64,000 nt of DNA from Aldehydirespirator sp965220345. GTDB taxonomy: Bacteria > Actinomycetota > Acidimicrobiia > Acidimicrobiales > Aldehydirespiratoraceae. Both the position numbers and the translations under genes were made by a program. The first letter of the stretch is position 1. Every line of letters begins with the position of its first letter. The notes under the pieces are model-generated. The model worked only from the letters and a program-made list of their open reading frames with translations. It did not search any database and was not told where the DNA came from. The DNA is taken from positions 372,001-436,000 of the forward strand of contig OZ244822.1 in assembly GCA_965220345.1 (NCBI GenBank), given 5' to 3'. Below, in pieces: positions 50,090 to 58,819 of the stretch.

Positions 50090-50823
50090 CAAATTTCGTC
50101 CAATACGTGTATGCGCTGCAAAATGTACGAAGCACCATTATTGGGTGTCCGCTGATGTGGGTTGGTCATCCAAAGGTGAGCAGCTGTTCGTGAGGTGTTG
50201 AGCGTGTCACCGTTCGCGGAATGCTGCAGCGCTGCCGACATAGCTGGCGGGAAACTCGTGAGACGCGCCGCTTCCACGTCTACGCCCGAGACTGCATTGA
50301 AGTCGCTGACCCTTGCGGCAAGCCGAGCAGCCATTTGCGTCAAGCCGAGCAACCCGCAAACACTGGCGAGCACCGTAGCGAAAGCAACCCCACGTCTAAT
50401 CACGCAAAGCTGACGTGCCACAACAGCTTCAAGCTCTAAACGGTCATATTTTGACAAAGCGCCAGAGGTCAGCACTAAGTGAGCTGCCGTCTGATTCAGT
50501 CCGAGAGCCGCTGCGTTGACAGCTGGGCTCTCAACCACATGCAGGCTGGGCCGCGCGAAAGCGTGCGTTGTGCAAAGACCGTCAATCAGATTCTCCAGCC
50601 TGGGGTTATCTCCAGCAGTTATTGGCTTGGCTCTCAATGCTTTCAGCGCCGATACTGGTGCTCTCAGATACAACCCTGCGCCCACTACCAGACCTAAAAC
50701 CACAGCACCACTAACAGCCAACGGTGTCGGGACACCCGAAACCGCAGCCACCGCCCAGACGATCACCACAACCACAAGCGCAAAAGGCGTTACAACTGCG
50801 ACGGAAGCTTGATTAGGAGTCAA
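50089..50823 (-). CDS. M48 peptidase-like membrane protein with lost active site
   Basis: The 244-residue protein has two N-terminal membrane segments, then NPRLENLIDGLCTTHAFARP, LHVVESPAVNAAALGL and LELEAVVARQLCVIRRG. The last corresponds to the HtpX/M48 HExxH helix (usual form LEAVLAHELAHI), but the zinc ligands and catalytic Glu are replaced (ARQLCVI). A third membrane segment and the NPHQRTPNNGASYILQRIHV tail match the M48 order. It is probably a non-catalytic pseudo-protease with a structural or regulatory role in the envelope operon. It is coupled to the DUF3048 gene. Confidence 0.65.
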   Translation of the reverse strand: MTPNQASVAVVTPFALVVVVIVWAVAAVSGVPTPLAVSGAVVLGLVVGAGLYLRAPVSALKALRAKPITAGDNPRLENLIDGLCTTHAFARPSLHVVESPAVNAAALGLNQTAAHLVLTSGALSKYDRLELEAVVARQLCVIRRGVAFATVLASVCGLLGLTQMAARLAARVSDFNAVSGVDVEAARLTSFPPAMSAALQHSANGDTLNTSRTAAHLWMTNPHQRTPNNGASYILQRIHVLDEI

Positions 50824-50840
50824 GGGCGATCTACCAGGGG

Positions 50841-51935
50841 TCAGAGATTTCGTTGTGGCAGCCTAGACACTGCGATCCGTTCGTAGCGCTGCAAATATTC
50901 TTCGGCCAGTTTCAGCATTGAGAACGATTCAGCGCGCTTATGGCCTTCAGCAACCAGACGAGCCGTTTCCTGGGGATCCGACAACACACGACCCAGCGCG
51001 TCAGCCAACTTGTTGGAGTCGCCTGGTGTCACTAGCAGAGCGTCCCGGTTTGGCCTAGCCGCGTTGCGGTAGCCGGGGAGGTCACTCGCCACCACCGCGG
51101 TTCCCGCAGCCATAGCTTCGATCAGCACGATGCCAAAGGATTCGCCTCGCAGCGACGGAGCGCAAAAAACATCGGCACCTTTGAGTCGAGCAATCTTTTC
51201 GCCTTCGCTGACCGTTCCGAGCCATTCGATGCGATCGTCTTCGGCTGACGCAGCTCGCAAAGCAGCCGTCTCGGAGCCGGAACCCGCGATCTGCAACCGG
51301 AAACTTGACGGGAGTTTCCTGAAAGCCTCAAGCAGCACACTGAGGCCTTTGCGGGGCTCGTGACGACCGATGAAAAGAATCGTCGGGCCTTCGACATCCG
51401 CTGGCGTAGCCGCTCGGTATGGTGCCATCTCCACAGCGTTGTAAAGCAGGTCATAGTTTCCGCCTAGAGCGTTGCGCGCCATGTCACGAGCATCAGGCGA
51501 AACGGCTACCCGATAGTCGAGTCGCCCCGCCAAAAAACGGGTAGCCCGCGGCAGCAGATCATAGGCCAGCGATCCTCCAGCAGCGTGGAAAGTGCCGAGC
51601 AGAGGTGCCGGACGCAAAAGCAAAGCTGTCATGGTCGGGCCTGGTGCTAGTGGCTCATGCAGATGAATCACATCAAAAGATTCGTCGCGCATGGCACGAA
51701 CCGCGCGAAGCTGGCATGAGGCATCGGGTGCTACTGGAGCAATGGAGCCGTTAGCTATTGTCGGCAAGCTGTTGCCAAGCGGCGTGACGTTGGGGTCCGG
51801 AGGCGGGCCGTCACAAGGCCCGAGCACCCGCGTCGGATGTCCGCTGCGGTTCAATGCCCGTGTCAGACCCAGAACCTGCATTTGCACACCGCCTGGCACG
51901 GTAAGGCTGTACGGGCAGATGATTCCGATGCGCAA
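50841..51935 (-). CDS. pimA: Phosphatidylinositol mannosyltransferase PimA-like (GT4)
   Basis: The GT-B glycosyltransferase of 364 residues opens RIGIICPYSLTVPGGVQMQV, where the GGVQ loop is characteristic of PimA, and has DVIHLHEPLAPGP, TILFIGRHEPRKGLSVLLEA and PSLRGESFGIVLIEAMAAG, the EX7E donor-binding motif. It transfers mannose from GDP-mannose to phosphatidylinositol at the membrane. Start is TTG at 51935. It lies 14 bases after the acyltransferase gene in the same operon. Confidence 0.88.
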   Translation of the reverse strand: MRIGIICPYSLTVPGGVQMQVLGLTRALNRSGHPTRVLGPCDGPPPDPNVTPLGNSLPTIANGSIAPVAPDASCQLRAVRAMRDESFDVIHLHEPLAPGPTMTALLLRPAPLLGTFHAAGGSLAYDLLPRATRFLAGRLDYRVAVSPDARDMARNALGGNYDLLYNAVEMAPYRAATPADVEGPTILFIGRHEPRKGLSVLLEAFRKLPSSFRLQIAGSGSETAALRAASAEDDRIEWLGTVSEGEKIARLKGADVFCAPSLRGESFGIVLIEAMAAGTAVVASDLPGYRNAARPNRDALLVTPGDSNKLADALGRVLSDPQETARLVAEGHKRAESFSMLKLAEEYLQRYERIAVSRLPQRNL

Positions 51936-51949
51936 TTCAGATGCCTTGC

Positions 51950-52861
51950 TTAGATGCCTTGCAACGGCTCAGGAACGCTGAGACCGAGCGCTTCGTAGTC
52001 GCTGGGCCAGTTCGGCGACATTAGATGCCATTGCTCTGGAGCCTCGCGGATCAGTTCTTCCAAAGCTTTGGCATAGTCCTGGACGATGCGCTGAGTGTCT
52101 TTGCGGATCCCGAAGCGGCGGCTGGTGTCGATTACGGGTCCGGCGACTGCGTGACGTGTTTTGCCTCTCCAGTAGACCGCTGCCGGTATCAGCGGAGCAC
52201 CAGTGCGCAACGCTAGCACTGCGGGTCCGGCCGGAAGTCTGGTCTGTTCACCAAAAAACTCGACCATCACTCCAGTGCCAGCAACATCACGATCCGCAAG
52301 CAAACAGACCACATCGCCACGCTTGATTGCTGTCATTAGGCGGCTACCTGCATCAGGCCCTACTGCGATGATGTCCATGCCTAAACGCTGTCGGAACGAA
52401 ACGAACCATTCGAATACTTCAGCAGGCTCAAGGGGTTCCACCACTGCTGTCACTTTGAATTTGGGGATTTGTGCAAGCCACCAGGCTGCCCATTCCCATG
52501 ACCCTAGATGTGGCAACACCAAAATCGGGCCGATCCCACGGCCCACGGCTCGCTCAATAGCGCCAACGCCTTGATACCCGAAGCCAGCGTCCAGAGTTGC
52601 GGCATCAAGCGACGGCAGCTGCAGGCTCTCTAGGTAATAGCGGGCATACCAGTCAAAGCAGGCCCTAACCCGACGCACGGTTTCGCGGCGTGACAGAGGT
52701 CGACCCAGCGCTCGTTCAAGGTTGCGGCGCACTAGCTGTCTGCGCTGGCTGCTGGACACTGCTACTGCCGTTGCCCCCGTGAAAGCCGTAGCCCTTAACA
52801 GCGGTGCTGGGGCGCTGCGAGCAAAGACTTCGCCAGCTCTGTAGATCGCCGCTGACGGCAT
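51950..52861 (-). CDS. patA: Phosphatidylinositol mannoside acyltransferase (LpxL-like)
   Basis: The 303-residue LpxL/HtrB-fold acyltransferase contains LVLPHLGSWEWAAWWLAQ, with the HxxxxE/D catalytic pair, and VVCLLADRDVAGTGVMVEFF. In actinobacteria the gene between pgsA and pimA is PatA, which acylates the mannose of PIM1 at the inner membrane. Position in the operon and length both agree. Confidence 0.88.
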   Translation of the reverse strand: MPSAAIYRAGEVFARSAPAPLLRATAFTGATAVAVSSSQRRQLVRRNLERALGRPLSRRETVRRVRACFDWYARYYLESLQLPSLDAATLDAGFGYQGVGAIERAVGRGIGPILVLPHLGSWEWAAWWLAQIPKFKVTAVVEPLEPAEVFEWFVSFRQRLGMDIIAVGPDAGSRLMTAIKRGDVVCLLADRDVAGTGVMVEFFGEQTRLPAGPAVLALRTGAPLIPAAVYWRGKTRHAVAGPVIDTSRRFGIRKDTQRIVQDYAKALEELIREAPEQWHLMSPNWPSDYEALGLSVPEPLQGI

Positions 52862-52914
52862 TCAGTAAAACCTAAACCTGCTAGCCCTAAGACCTACTAG
52901 CCCTTACAGCGGAC

Positions 52915-53622
52915 TCAGTTCTGATTGCTGGAAGGACGATTGCGCAGACGCTCACGCCGCGCTGCGCCGCGGATGGTGCTACGCGATCTTGTCGCGCGCG
53001 CCCGGCGGACGCTATGACGTGGCCGTGGTTGCACTGCTCGACCTTCGGAAGCTTGCCGCCAAACTTTCACGAAGCGCTGCACTGCTGTGACTGAGGTAAG
53101 CACAACCATCACCCAGAGGGTCAATATCAGCACTTCGCTGAACAGCAGACCGAAACCAAGCACGATGAAGCGTTCAGCGCGCTCCATGATTCCGCCTTTG
53201 GCTTCGAAGCCCAGAGATTCGGCTTTGGCTCGCTGATATGACACCAGCATCGCCAGGCTCATCACCGCCACCGGCAGCATCATCACATGGCCGGGCTCAG
53301 TGTCGGCTAGATACCAGGCGATCCCGCCAAAGAGCAGAGCATCGCTCAAACGATCCGACACCGAATCCAGGAAAGCGCCTCTCAACGATGAAGTGCCAGA
53401 CGCTTTGGCCACGGCACCGTCGAGAGCGTCGGGGATTCCAGTGAGGATCAGAAACAAGAAACCCAGACGTAGATAGCCAGTCGCGATTGCTACGGCTGCG
53501 GCGCTTGCCATCACGATGCCGGTGATGGTGACCATGTCGGCGGTGATACCGGTGCGACGCAACGAAACGCCTATCGGTGTGAGTCCCCGGTCTACGGCCT
53601 CACGCCAGTTGCCGTCGAACAT
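52915..53622 (-). CDS. pgsA: Phosphatidylinositol phosphate synthase (CDP-alcohol phosphotransferase)
   Basis: The 235-residue membrane enzyme contains DALDGAVAKASGTSSLRGAF then LDSVSDRLSD, the CDP-alcohol phosphotransferase motif D-x2-DG-x2-A-K-...-G-x3-D-x3-D, with Lys in place of the usual Arg. It condenses CDP-diacylglycerol with inositol 1-phosphate. The C-terminal 45 residues form a very basic Arg-rich tail. It is the first gene of the five-gene envelope operon pgsA-patA-pimA-M48-like-DUF3048. Confidence 0.85.
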   Translation of the reverse strand: MFDGNWREAVDRGLTPIGVSLRRTGITADMVTITGIVMASAAAVAIATGYLRLGFLFLILTGIPDALDGAVAKASGTSSLRGAFLDSVSDRLSDALLFGGIAWYLADTEPGHVMMLPVAVMSLAMLVSYQRAKAESLGFEAKGGIMERAERFIVLGFGLLFSEVLILTLWVMVVLTSVTAVQRFVKVWRQASEGRAVQPRPRHSVRRARATRSRSTIRGAARRERLRNRPSSNQN

Positions 53623-53737
53623 TCAGCTTGTCCTTGTGTTGACTTAGTGTTGACTCGGTGTTTGATCAGTTATTGACTCGGCCTGAGATTTAGGCCTCAG
53701 CTTCAAAACTAGCACATGTCACTTGCTGCTTGAACGC

Positions 53738-54265
53738 TCAAGCTTTGAGACCTGTCCAGTCTTCGGGGTTGTCCTCCACGAAACAGCTGATGATCTCGCC
53801 GTTGACTCCATCAACTAGCACCAAGCCTCTTCGGTCTGGTGGCTCCTGATTTGAGTAGACAAGGATCCGCCATGTCGGACGGCTCCTGAGGCCACGCCAA
53901 GCGAGCTGCGCAGAAGCGTGACCCACTGGGAAGCCCACGTTCTTTGTGGCTGCGACTAGGGCATCGTTCTCGTCGAAGGCGAGATCCCAGCCTGCCTGCC
54001 AGCAGTAGAGCCCAAAAATGATCAGAGCGATACCACCAACTGCGAAGCCTCCGTTCACTAGGACGGCATCGCTGCCAGCAAGCATCACTAGCACTACAGC
54101 GGCGATGCCTACCACCAGATACAACGAGCCAGCTATGCGGCGCCTGCTGTTGTTAGGGAACAGGTAAGGCCCGACATAGCCAGCAGCGTTTAGATCATCG
54201 GGAAGACTGTCGCGAACCTCAGCGTCGCTGGTTGATTTGACTTCGCCAGTAACCGAATCAGTCAC
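53738..54265 (-). CDS. Hypothetical two-TM membrane protein
   Basis: The 175-residue product from a GTG start has two hydrophobic helices (SLYLVVGIAAVVLVMLAG and GGFAVGGIALIIFGLYCW). A soluble C-terminal part follows with GFPVGHASAQLAWRGLRSRP and LVLVDGVNGEIIS. I do not recognise the family. Codon pattern and frame conservation look genuine, and it lies between the DoxX-like gene and pgsA on the same strand with gaps of 29 and 115 bases. Confidence 0.6.
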   Translation of the reverse strand: MTDSVTGEVKSTSDAEVRDSLPDDLNAAGYVGPYLFPNNSRRRIAGSLYLVVGIAAVVLVMLAGSDAVLVNGGFAVGGIALIIFGLYCWQAGWDLAFDENDALVAATKNVGFPVGHASAQLAWRGLRSRPTWRILVYSNQEPPDRRGLVLVDGVNGEIISCFVEDNPEDWTGLKA

Positions 54266-54294
54266 CAGCGCAGTTTAGACCTGCCTAGTAGAGC

Positions 54295-54768
54295 TCACTC
54301 TGAGGTAGCTGGGCCGAGCACGAACTGCGAGGCGAGCAGTGCTGCGATGAACACACCGTGTTGCAGCATTGCGTCGCGAGCACCAAACAGGATGGCACCA
54401 GCCGACAGCAATGCGAAAAACAGCACGCTGAGAGTCACGCAGCCGTGCATCACCTTGATGGTTGAAGCCTTGCGGCCGAGGGCGCTGATAAGAGCGATCA
54501 GGAACAGCACGCCGAGAATCACCTCTGCGATTCCGACGATAATGGCGATCGGCTGAGCGAGAGACGAGTCAAGGTCTAAGCGACCGAGCAGGTCGTTTTC
54601 GAGCAGTCCCTTGAAGTTCGCGCCGAAGAAGTTCTCGGAGTTGAAGAACTTGTCGAGTCCGTTGAGCGCAAAGAACAAGCACCAATGGAAGCTCAGCACC
54701 GCCGCAAGCGACATTTTGGCGTTGACCCCCGAGAGCCAGTTAGCTATTGGTGAGGGGTTTGATGGCAT
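54295..54768 (-). CDS. DoxX-like four-helix membrane protein
   Basis: The 157-residue protein has four predicted membrane helices, the first followed by LNGLDKFFNSENFFG, as in DoxX-like proteins. GGAGGT six bases before the ATG is the best ribosome site in the window. DoxX-like proteins are linked to redox and membrane stress, but this one's role is open. Confidence 0.6.
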   Translation of the reverse strand: MPSNPSPIANWLSGVNAKMSLAAVLSFHWCLFFALNGLDKFFNSENFFGANFKGLLENDLLGRLDLDSSLAQPIAIIVGIAEVILGVLFLIALISALGRKASTIKVMHGCVTLSVLFFALLSAGAILFGARDAMLQHGVFIAALLASQFVLGPATSE

Positions 54769-54855
54769 GATCTACCTCCGTTGTAGGGGCGGAAAGCCGG
54801 ATTAGGTCAAACCCAGAGTAGACGCGCCCATCGCCTCCTTGTGGGATACCGTTCC

Positions 54856-56490
54856 TTAAGCAATAGAAGGTTGTTCTATTGGTGACGCTCCGAACGATCT
54901 TGAGCGTCTGTCCCGTCTAGTCCCAGGTTTGGCTAACAGGTCGTTGCCGGGGACGGCTCGCTGTTGTCCTTTTCTGTTTGTAGGGGGCATGTCAGTTGTT
55001 CGTGGTTGGGCTGGAACCGAGATTGTCCTTGACGATCCTCTGGTCGTTGCTGGTTCTGGGTTCTTTCGCTTGGCCGCGTGGCTCTGACTTCTTCTGGCGA
55101 TTACGACAGCAGCAGCGTGATGGCTGCTGGCGTGTTGTCGGTGTGATTGGTTGAGTGCGGGTTTCCAGTATCGGGTTCCCCATTTGCTGCTGTAAGCAGG
55201 GTCGACTGCTATATGAGTGATCCCATGTTTTTTGGCGTTAGCTGTTACAGCATCAAAAACTTGACTGGTGGGTAGTCCAGCGATCTTACGGCGGGTGGTT
55301 TTGCCTGCTTGCCCGCGTCTGAAGATTTGGCGGCCGTGGGCTTTACTTCGACTGAAATCTAGTTTCTCGGTAGCGACCACTCGAGCGCCACAAGAGACCG
55401 CCCATTTCAGTGCCGCGTCTACTGATTCTAGTAGCTTGCCTCGTCGTTGCTCGCTGGTGCCTTCTTCTAACAGCTCAAACGTTTGAGGGCGACCGGTTGG
55501 GTTGCCGTGCTCATCCACAATAAACACAGCGAGATGATCAGAGTTCAAATCGATACCAACCGTTTTCGCTGCGGTAGGCATCTCGACCGGTTCAGTGGGT
55601 TGCGGTAACGTCCAGCTAGCCGACAGATACCAGGCTTGTTTACTAGGATCAAATACGAAACTATAAGAGATCGCAGCCCCCGCGAGGCATCGATGATACC
55701 ATTGAGTCGCTCGATGATGCCAAGTAACGGTCCCTTCTAGCTCATAAACCGGGGACCTGCTAGATGTGTTAGATAGATGAGCTAAAGCGTTCGGTAACCG
55801 GATCTGTATAGTGCAGTTCTTGGTGCCAGACACTGAAGGCAGCACACGAATCGTTTCGTTCCCGTAACGTTTACCGGTTTCGCCGTCAGCAGCCAAATAC
55901 CATCTAGCAGCATCCCACTGTTCACGCCATTGCTGAAGCGTGAGCCCACATTCTTGTAGATGATGACGGTTGTTAACTAACTGTTTACTGCCCACACACA
56001 CCGACACCCGACCGGCTTGCAGATCAGCAGATGTTTGAGCTTCACGCGCTTTCAGTTTCTGTAACCGGCGTTGCTTCTGCCAGCGTTCACCCGCAGACGC
56101 GAACCCTCTCACACGACCCTGCCGCTGCCCGACCGGCACCCGAAGACGTTTCTCGATCCTGTTGATCTCCGTGCGAGAACGCTCAATCGAAGCTTTCATA
56201 TTACGAACCTCTAAAGCAACCTGATCATCACTCCGACGAGTGATCGAACCCGCCCACCGCGACGAAGTCGCTGCCGTCAACGATCTCTTACGTTCAGTAC
56301 GTTCAGCATGTTTCAAACCCAAACCCAGTTTGCAGCGAGCAGTCAAATCCTGCCGGTAACAAGAACCCAAAAACTCACCCACCAGCCTCAACACGCTGTC
56401 ATCATCACCACAGGCATGAACCTTCGTACGAATACACACCCCCAAAGGGCCAGGCACCACAAACGGATCCTCTAACCGCCAACGAGTCAC
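54856..56490 (-). CDS. tnpB: TnpB RNA-guided nuclease of an IS607-type element
   Basis: The 544-residue protein has a basic N-terminal and WED/REC-like part and a split RuvC nuclease: KTVGIDLNSDHLAVFIVDE (first Asp), ARVVATEKLDFSRSK (Glu), and VDPAYSSKWGTRYWKPALNQ in the terminal part. The usual CxxC zinc finger is replaced by SKWGTRYW, as in many IS607 TnpBs. The C-terminal 65 residues are basic and low-complexity and overlap the region where the guide (omega) RNA of TnpB elements is usually encoded. Start is GTG, sharing GTGA with the tnpA stop. Confidence 0.85.
   Translation of the reverse strand: MTRWRLEDPFVVPGPLGVCIRTKVHACGDDDSVLRLVGEFLGSCYRQDLTARCKLGLGLKHAERTERKRSLTAATSSRWAGSITRRSDDQVALEVRNMKASIERSRTEINRIEKRLRVPVGQRQGRVRGFASAGERWQKQRRLQKLKAREAQTSADLQAGRVSVCVGSKQLVNNRHHLQECGLTLQQWREQWDAARWYLAADGETGKRYGNETIRVLPSVSGTKNCTIQIRLPNALAHLSNTSSRSPVYELEGTVTWHHRATQWYHRCLAGAAISYSFVFDPSKQAWYLSASWTLPQPTEPVEMPTAAKTVGIDLNSDHLAVFIVDEHGNPTGRPQTFELLEEGTSEQRRGKLLESVDAALKWAVSCGARVVATEKLDFSRSKAHGRQIFRRGQAGKTTRRKIAGLPTSQVFDAVTANAKKHGITHIAVDPAYSSKWGTRYWKPALNQSHRQHASSHHAAAVVIARRSQSHAAKRKNPEPATTRGSSRTISVPAQPRTTDMPPTNRKGQQRAVPGNDLLAKPGTRRDRRSRSFGASPIEQPSIA
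54861..54881. other. Hairpin at the 3' end of tnpB
   Basis: CAATAGAA and TTCTATTG form a perfect eight-base stem with a five-base loop (GGTTG) over the last codons of tnpB. It may be part of the element's left end, the 3' boundary of an omega RNA, or a terminator. Confidence 0.5.
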
Positions 56491-57103
56491 GACACACCCT
56501 CACCAGCAGCCGCTAACGCTCTCTGCACACGAAGAGCAGCCGAACGCTGACCATACAAACGCGCACACAACGAAGTCAACACCTCAGTCACATCCCTCAC
56601 AAGATCATCCTCAAGTTCCTCATCATCTATCACCACAACCTCACCACCACGACCCACCAACGAAGCCTCCAACAACTCAAACCCAAAACGCGTCAAACGA
56701 TCCCGATGCTCAACCACAATCCGAGTCCTCCCCGGCAAACGCAACACCCTCAACAACTTCGAGCGTTTACCGTTCAAACCAGAACCCGTCTCCATCACCA
56801 CCTCAAAATCAGACCACCCCTGCTTACGCGCAAAACCTGCAAACACTCAGACTGCCGAACCAAATCAGCCGACAGATCCGCAGAAGACACCCGCGCATAC
56901 AAAACCACCCGATCAGCAGGCAACTCATCATCAGGCACCCTCACATACAACAACTTCCCCACCTTCTCAACCACCAACCCCTCAGGCAAACGACCATCCC
57001 GATACATCTGCCAAGAAGCACGCGTAGACAACCCAAACTGACGACCCCAATCAGTCAAACGCATACGCGTACCAACAACCTTCATACACATTATTCTACC
57101 CAA
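56487..57103 (-). pseudogene. tnpA: IS607-type serine recombinase TnpA, frameshifted
   Basis: The N-terminal frame (57103 to 56795) encodes MRLTDWGRQFGLSTRASWQM, a MerR-like HTH, then RVVLYARVSSADLSADLVRQ with the catalytic Ser region of small serine recombinases. It then reads off-frame after SECLQ. The rest continues in a second frame (to 56487): FARKQGWSDFEVVMETGSGL, GRTRIVVEHRDRLTRFG, and ALRVQRAL. Joining SECLQ to GFARKQGW needs a one-base change near 56835. Either the gene is dead or it uses programmed frameshifting; decay is more likely. Confidence 0.75.
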
Positions 57104-57188
57104 AACTCAGCAGTTGCCAAACCCCCACCGTGACGAGCGAAATGCAGGCAGAATTAACAGACAGAATTAGCAGGCAGAATGAGATGCC

Positions 57189-57776
57189 TTACATCTCGGT
57201 AGCTTCTAATCCCCAGAACGTCCAGGTATCTGAGTGTGATTTGGAGTCCGCTGAGCGGCGAGCGAACAGTTCGATCTTGCTTTGCGATGGGAACATCCGG
57301 TCGATACGGCGGCGAGCTTCGGCGGGTTTTGATGAGTGCTCGGTTCTCAGTTCAGAGATCATCTGACGAATATTTCTAGCGCCGCGCGGCTGAGGGATTC
57401 TTCCCCTCTTGAACACTAAGCAGAGTTCGCACTGGCTCAAAGTGTAGAAACCCGGATTTGTTCGCTGTTTATCCCAAACGAAGCCAACCGTGGCCCAGCT
57501 AAAACCCCACGATTTGCCGAGTTCTATCGCTTGGTCTAGATGGGGGTTAGTAGACCACATAAACAGCAGGCAGTTATCAGCTGCAATGCAGGCAACTTCT
57601 AGATTTCTGAGCATAGAAAGTGTGACTGTCGGGTAATGGCGTATTGCTCCACCTGTGTCGCCACTGCCCTTCCCCGCGTGTTGCAGTTGCCCCTTGTAAT
57701 CCCAAGGGGGATCGGCATATATGACATCGAATTTCCGATCCGGTAATGGCGGGAACACTGACGCTCGACTAGTCAT
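57189..57776 (-). CDS. MT-A70 family adenine methyltransferase
   Basis: The 195-residue protein has FDVIYADPPWDYKGQLQ (the DPPW catalytic motif), ADNCLLFMWSTNPHLDQAIE, and SWATVGFVWDKQRTNPGFYT. It would add a methyl group to N6 of adenine in DNA. There is no cognate nuclease beside it, so it is an orphan, often phage- or island-derived. A strongly AT-rich leader precedes it. Confidence 0.88.
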   Translation of the reverse strand: MTSRASVFPPLPDRKFDVIYADPPWDYKGQLQHAGKGSGDTGGAIRHYPTVTLSMLRNLEVACIAADNCLLFMWSTNPHLDQAIELGKSWGFSWATVGFVWDKQRTNPGFYTLSQCELCLVFKRGRIPQPRGARNIRQMISELRTEHSSKPAEARRRIDRMFPSQSKIELFARRSADSKSHSDTWTFWGLEATEM

Positions 57777-57931
57777 ACCATCGCTCTCTCTGCTCCTATT
57801 CCTCTGTTCATCACGCCTCTGTTTATCACTCCCTGCGAGCGTATACTCTGTTTATTATTATAACATTATAATAATATAAATATATTATATTTATGTGATA
57901 GGCTATCGAATAAGCTTGGGGGGCGGGCTAC
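57777..57931 (-). promoter_or_regulatory. AT-rich promoter region of the MT-A70 gene
   Basis: Bases 57850-57905 are almost pure A/T. On the minus strand several TATAAT-like -10 elements (TATAAT, TTATAATA) occur within 60-110 bases of the ATG, and AAATATATTATATTT (57880-57894) forms an imperfect AT palindrome. The composition contrasts sharply with the surrounding sequence and points to imported DNA. Confidence 0.6.
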
Positions 57932-58813
57932 TTAAGGGGTGGTTTGGCGTGTGAAGGAGATCGTGCCGTAGAACACGCCTGCAAGTACTACCGTTGCGCC
58001 TGCGATAGTGGCTGGTCCTGGCACCTCCGAGAGGAATAGCGCAGCCCAAACCGTGGCTGCCACGGTCTCTATTGGCGTGAACAGAGCTACCTCTGAAACC
58101 GGTGCGTAACGAGGAGCAATGGAATGTGCCAAACGGCCCAGCGGATTGAAGACCAAGCCCATGGCTGCGATCGCTGTGTAAGCGCGCACGTCCAGCGAGA
58201 ACGGCGACGCTGTAAAGCTAGTGACTACAATCACTGCAACAGCGCTGGCCGACAAAGCAGCACGGCGACTCATGTCTGGATAGCGCCGCCAGATCGTGAG
58301 GTTCGCAGCGAACGAAGCGACCGCGATGAGCGCCAGCAGATCGCCTCGCAGAGTCGGCCGACCCACAGAACTCGAAACGATCACGGCGATGCCAGCCACA
58401 GTCACAGCAATCGCTACACCAACCCGTCGGTTTGTTCGCTCACCGAGAAACAACCGAGCGCAGCCTGCTGCTATTAATGGCACAGCCGCCACGATTGCTA
58501 CCACGTTGGCGACCTGGGTTTCTGTCACCGCTGTGACGAAAGCGAGTTGGCTTATCGCAGCTAACAGTCCCGCACCGATAATCGGAGCCTGGTGATATCG
58601 CAGCGACTCCAGCATCGGTTGTCGATCAAAGAAACGGCCAAAAACCCAATACACCACCAACGCGCAGACCGCTACCCAGAAAGCAACATCAACCGCTTCC
58701 GCCTCCGACAACCGCACCCACAGCGAGTCCGTCGACACGCAGAGCATTCCGGTTGATGCCAGCAGCCATCCCAGTCGCCGACGGTCATCAAGTTGGTCTC
58801 GGTGATCACTCAC
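57932..58813 (-). CDS. EamA/DMT family transporter
   Basis: The 293-residue membrane protein has about ten hydrophobic helices arranged as two EamA repeats (GWLLASTGMLCVSTDSLWVR; LTIWRRYPDMSRRAALSASA). The second repeat ends with EVALFTPIETVAATVWAALF, typical of drug/metabolite exporters. Start is GTG at 58813. Its substrate is unknown. It is likely cotranscribed with the XdhC-like gene seven bases upstream. Confidence 0.88.
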   Translation of the reverse strand: MSDHRDQLDDRRRLGWLLASTGMLCVSTDSLWVRLSEAEAVDVAFWVAVCALVVYWVFGRFFDRQPMLESLRYHQAPIIGAGLLAAISQLAFVTAVTETQVANVVAIVAAVPLIAAGCARLFLGERTNRRVGVAIAVTVAGIAVIVSSSVGRPTLRGDLLALIAVASFAANLTIWRRYPDMSRRAALSASAVAVIVVTSFTASPFSLDVRAYTAIAAMGLVFNPLGRLAHSIAPRYAPVSEVALFTPIETVAATVWAALFLSEVPGPATIAGATVVLAGVFYGTISFTRQTTP

Positions 58814-58819
58814 CGAGTG

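Larger units (their letters stand above)
54850..57110 (-). mobile_element. IS607-family element (tnpA frameshifted, tnpB intact)
   Basis: Two genes overlap in the order MerR-HTH/serine-recombinase TnpA then TnpB, the IS607 arrangement. Boundaries are approximate: the right end lies near the tnpA start at 57103, and the left near a perfect hairpin at the tnpB end. IS607 elements have no inverted terminal repeats and insert at short GG targets, so exact ends need an empty-site comparison. Confidence 0.75.

Noticed and set aside
54992..55183. 63-codon minus-strand frame overlapping the tnpB 3' part
   Set aside because: It is an alternative frame of the tnpB tail with no motif.
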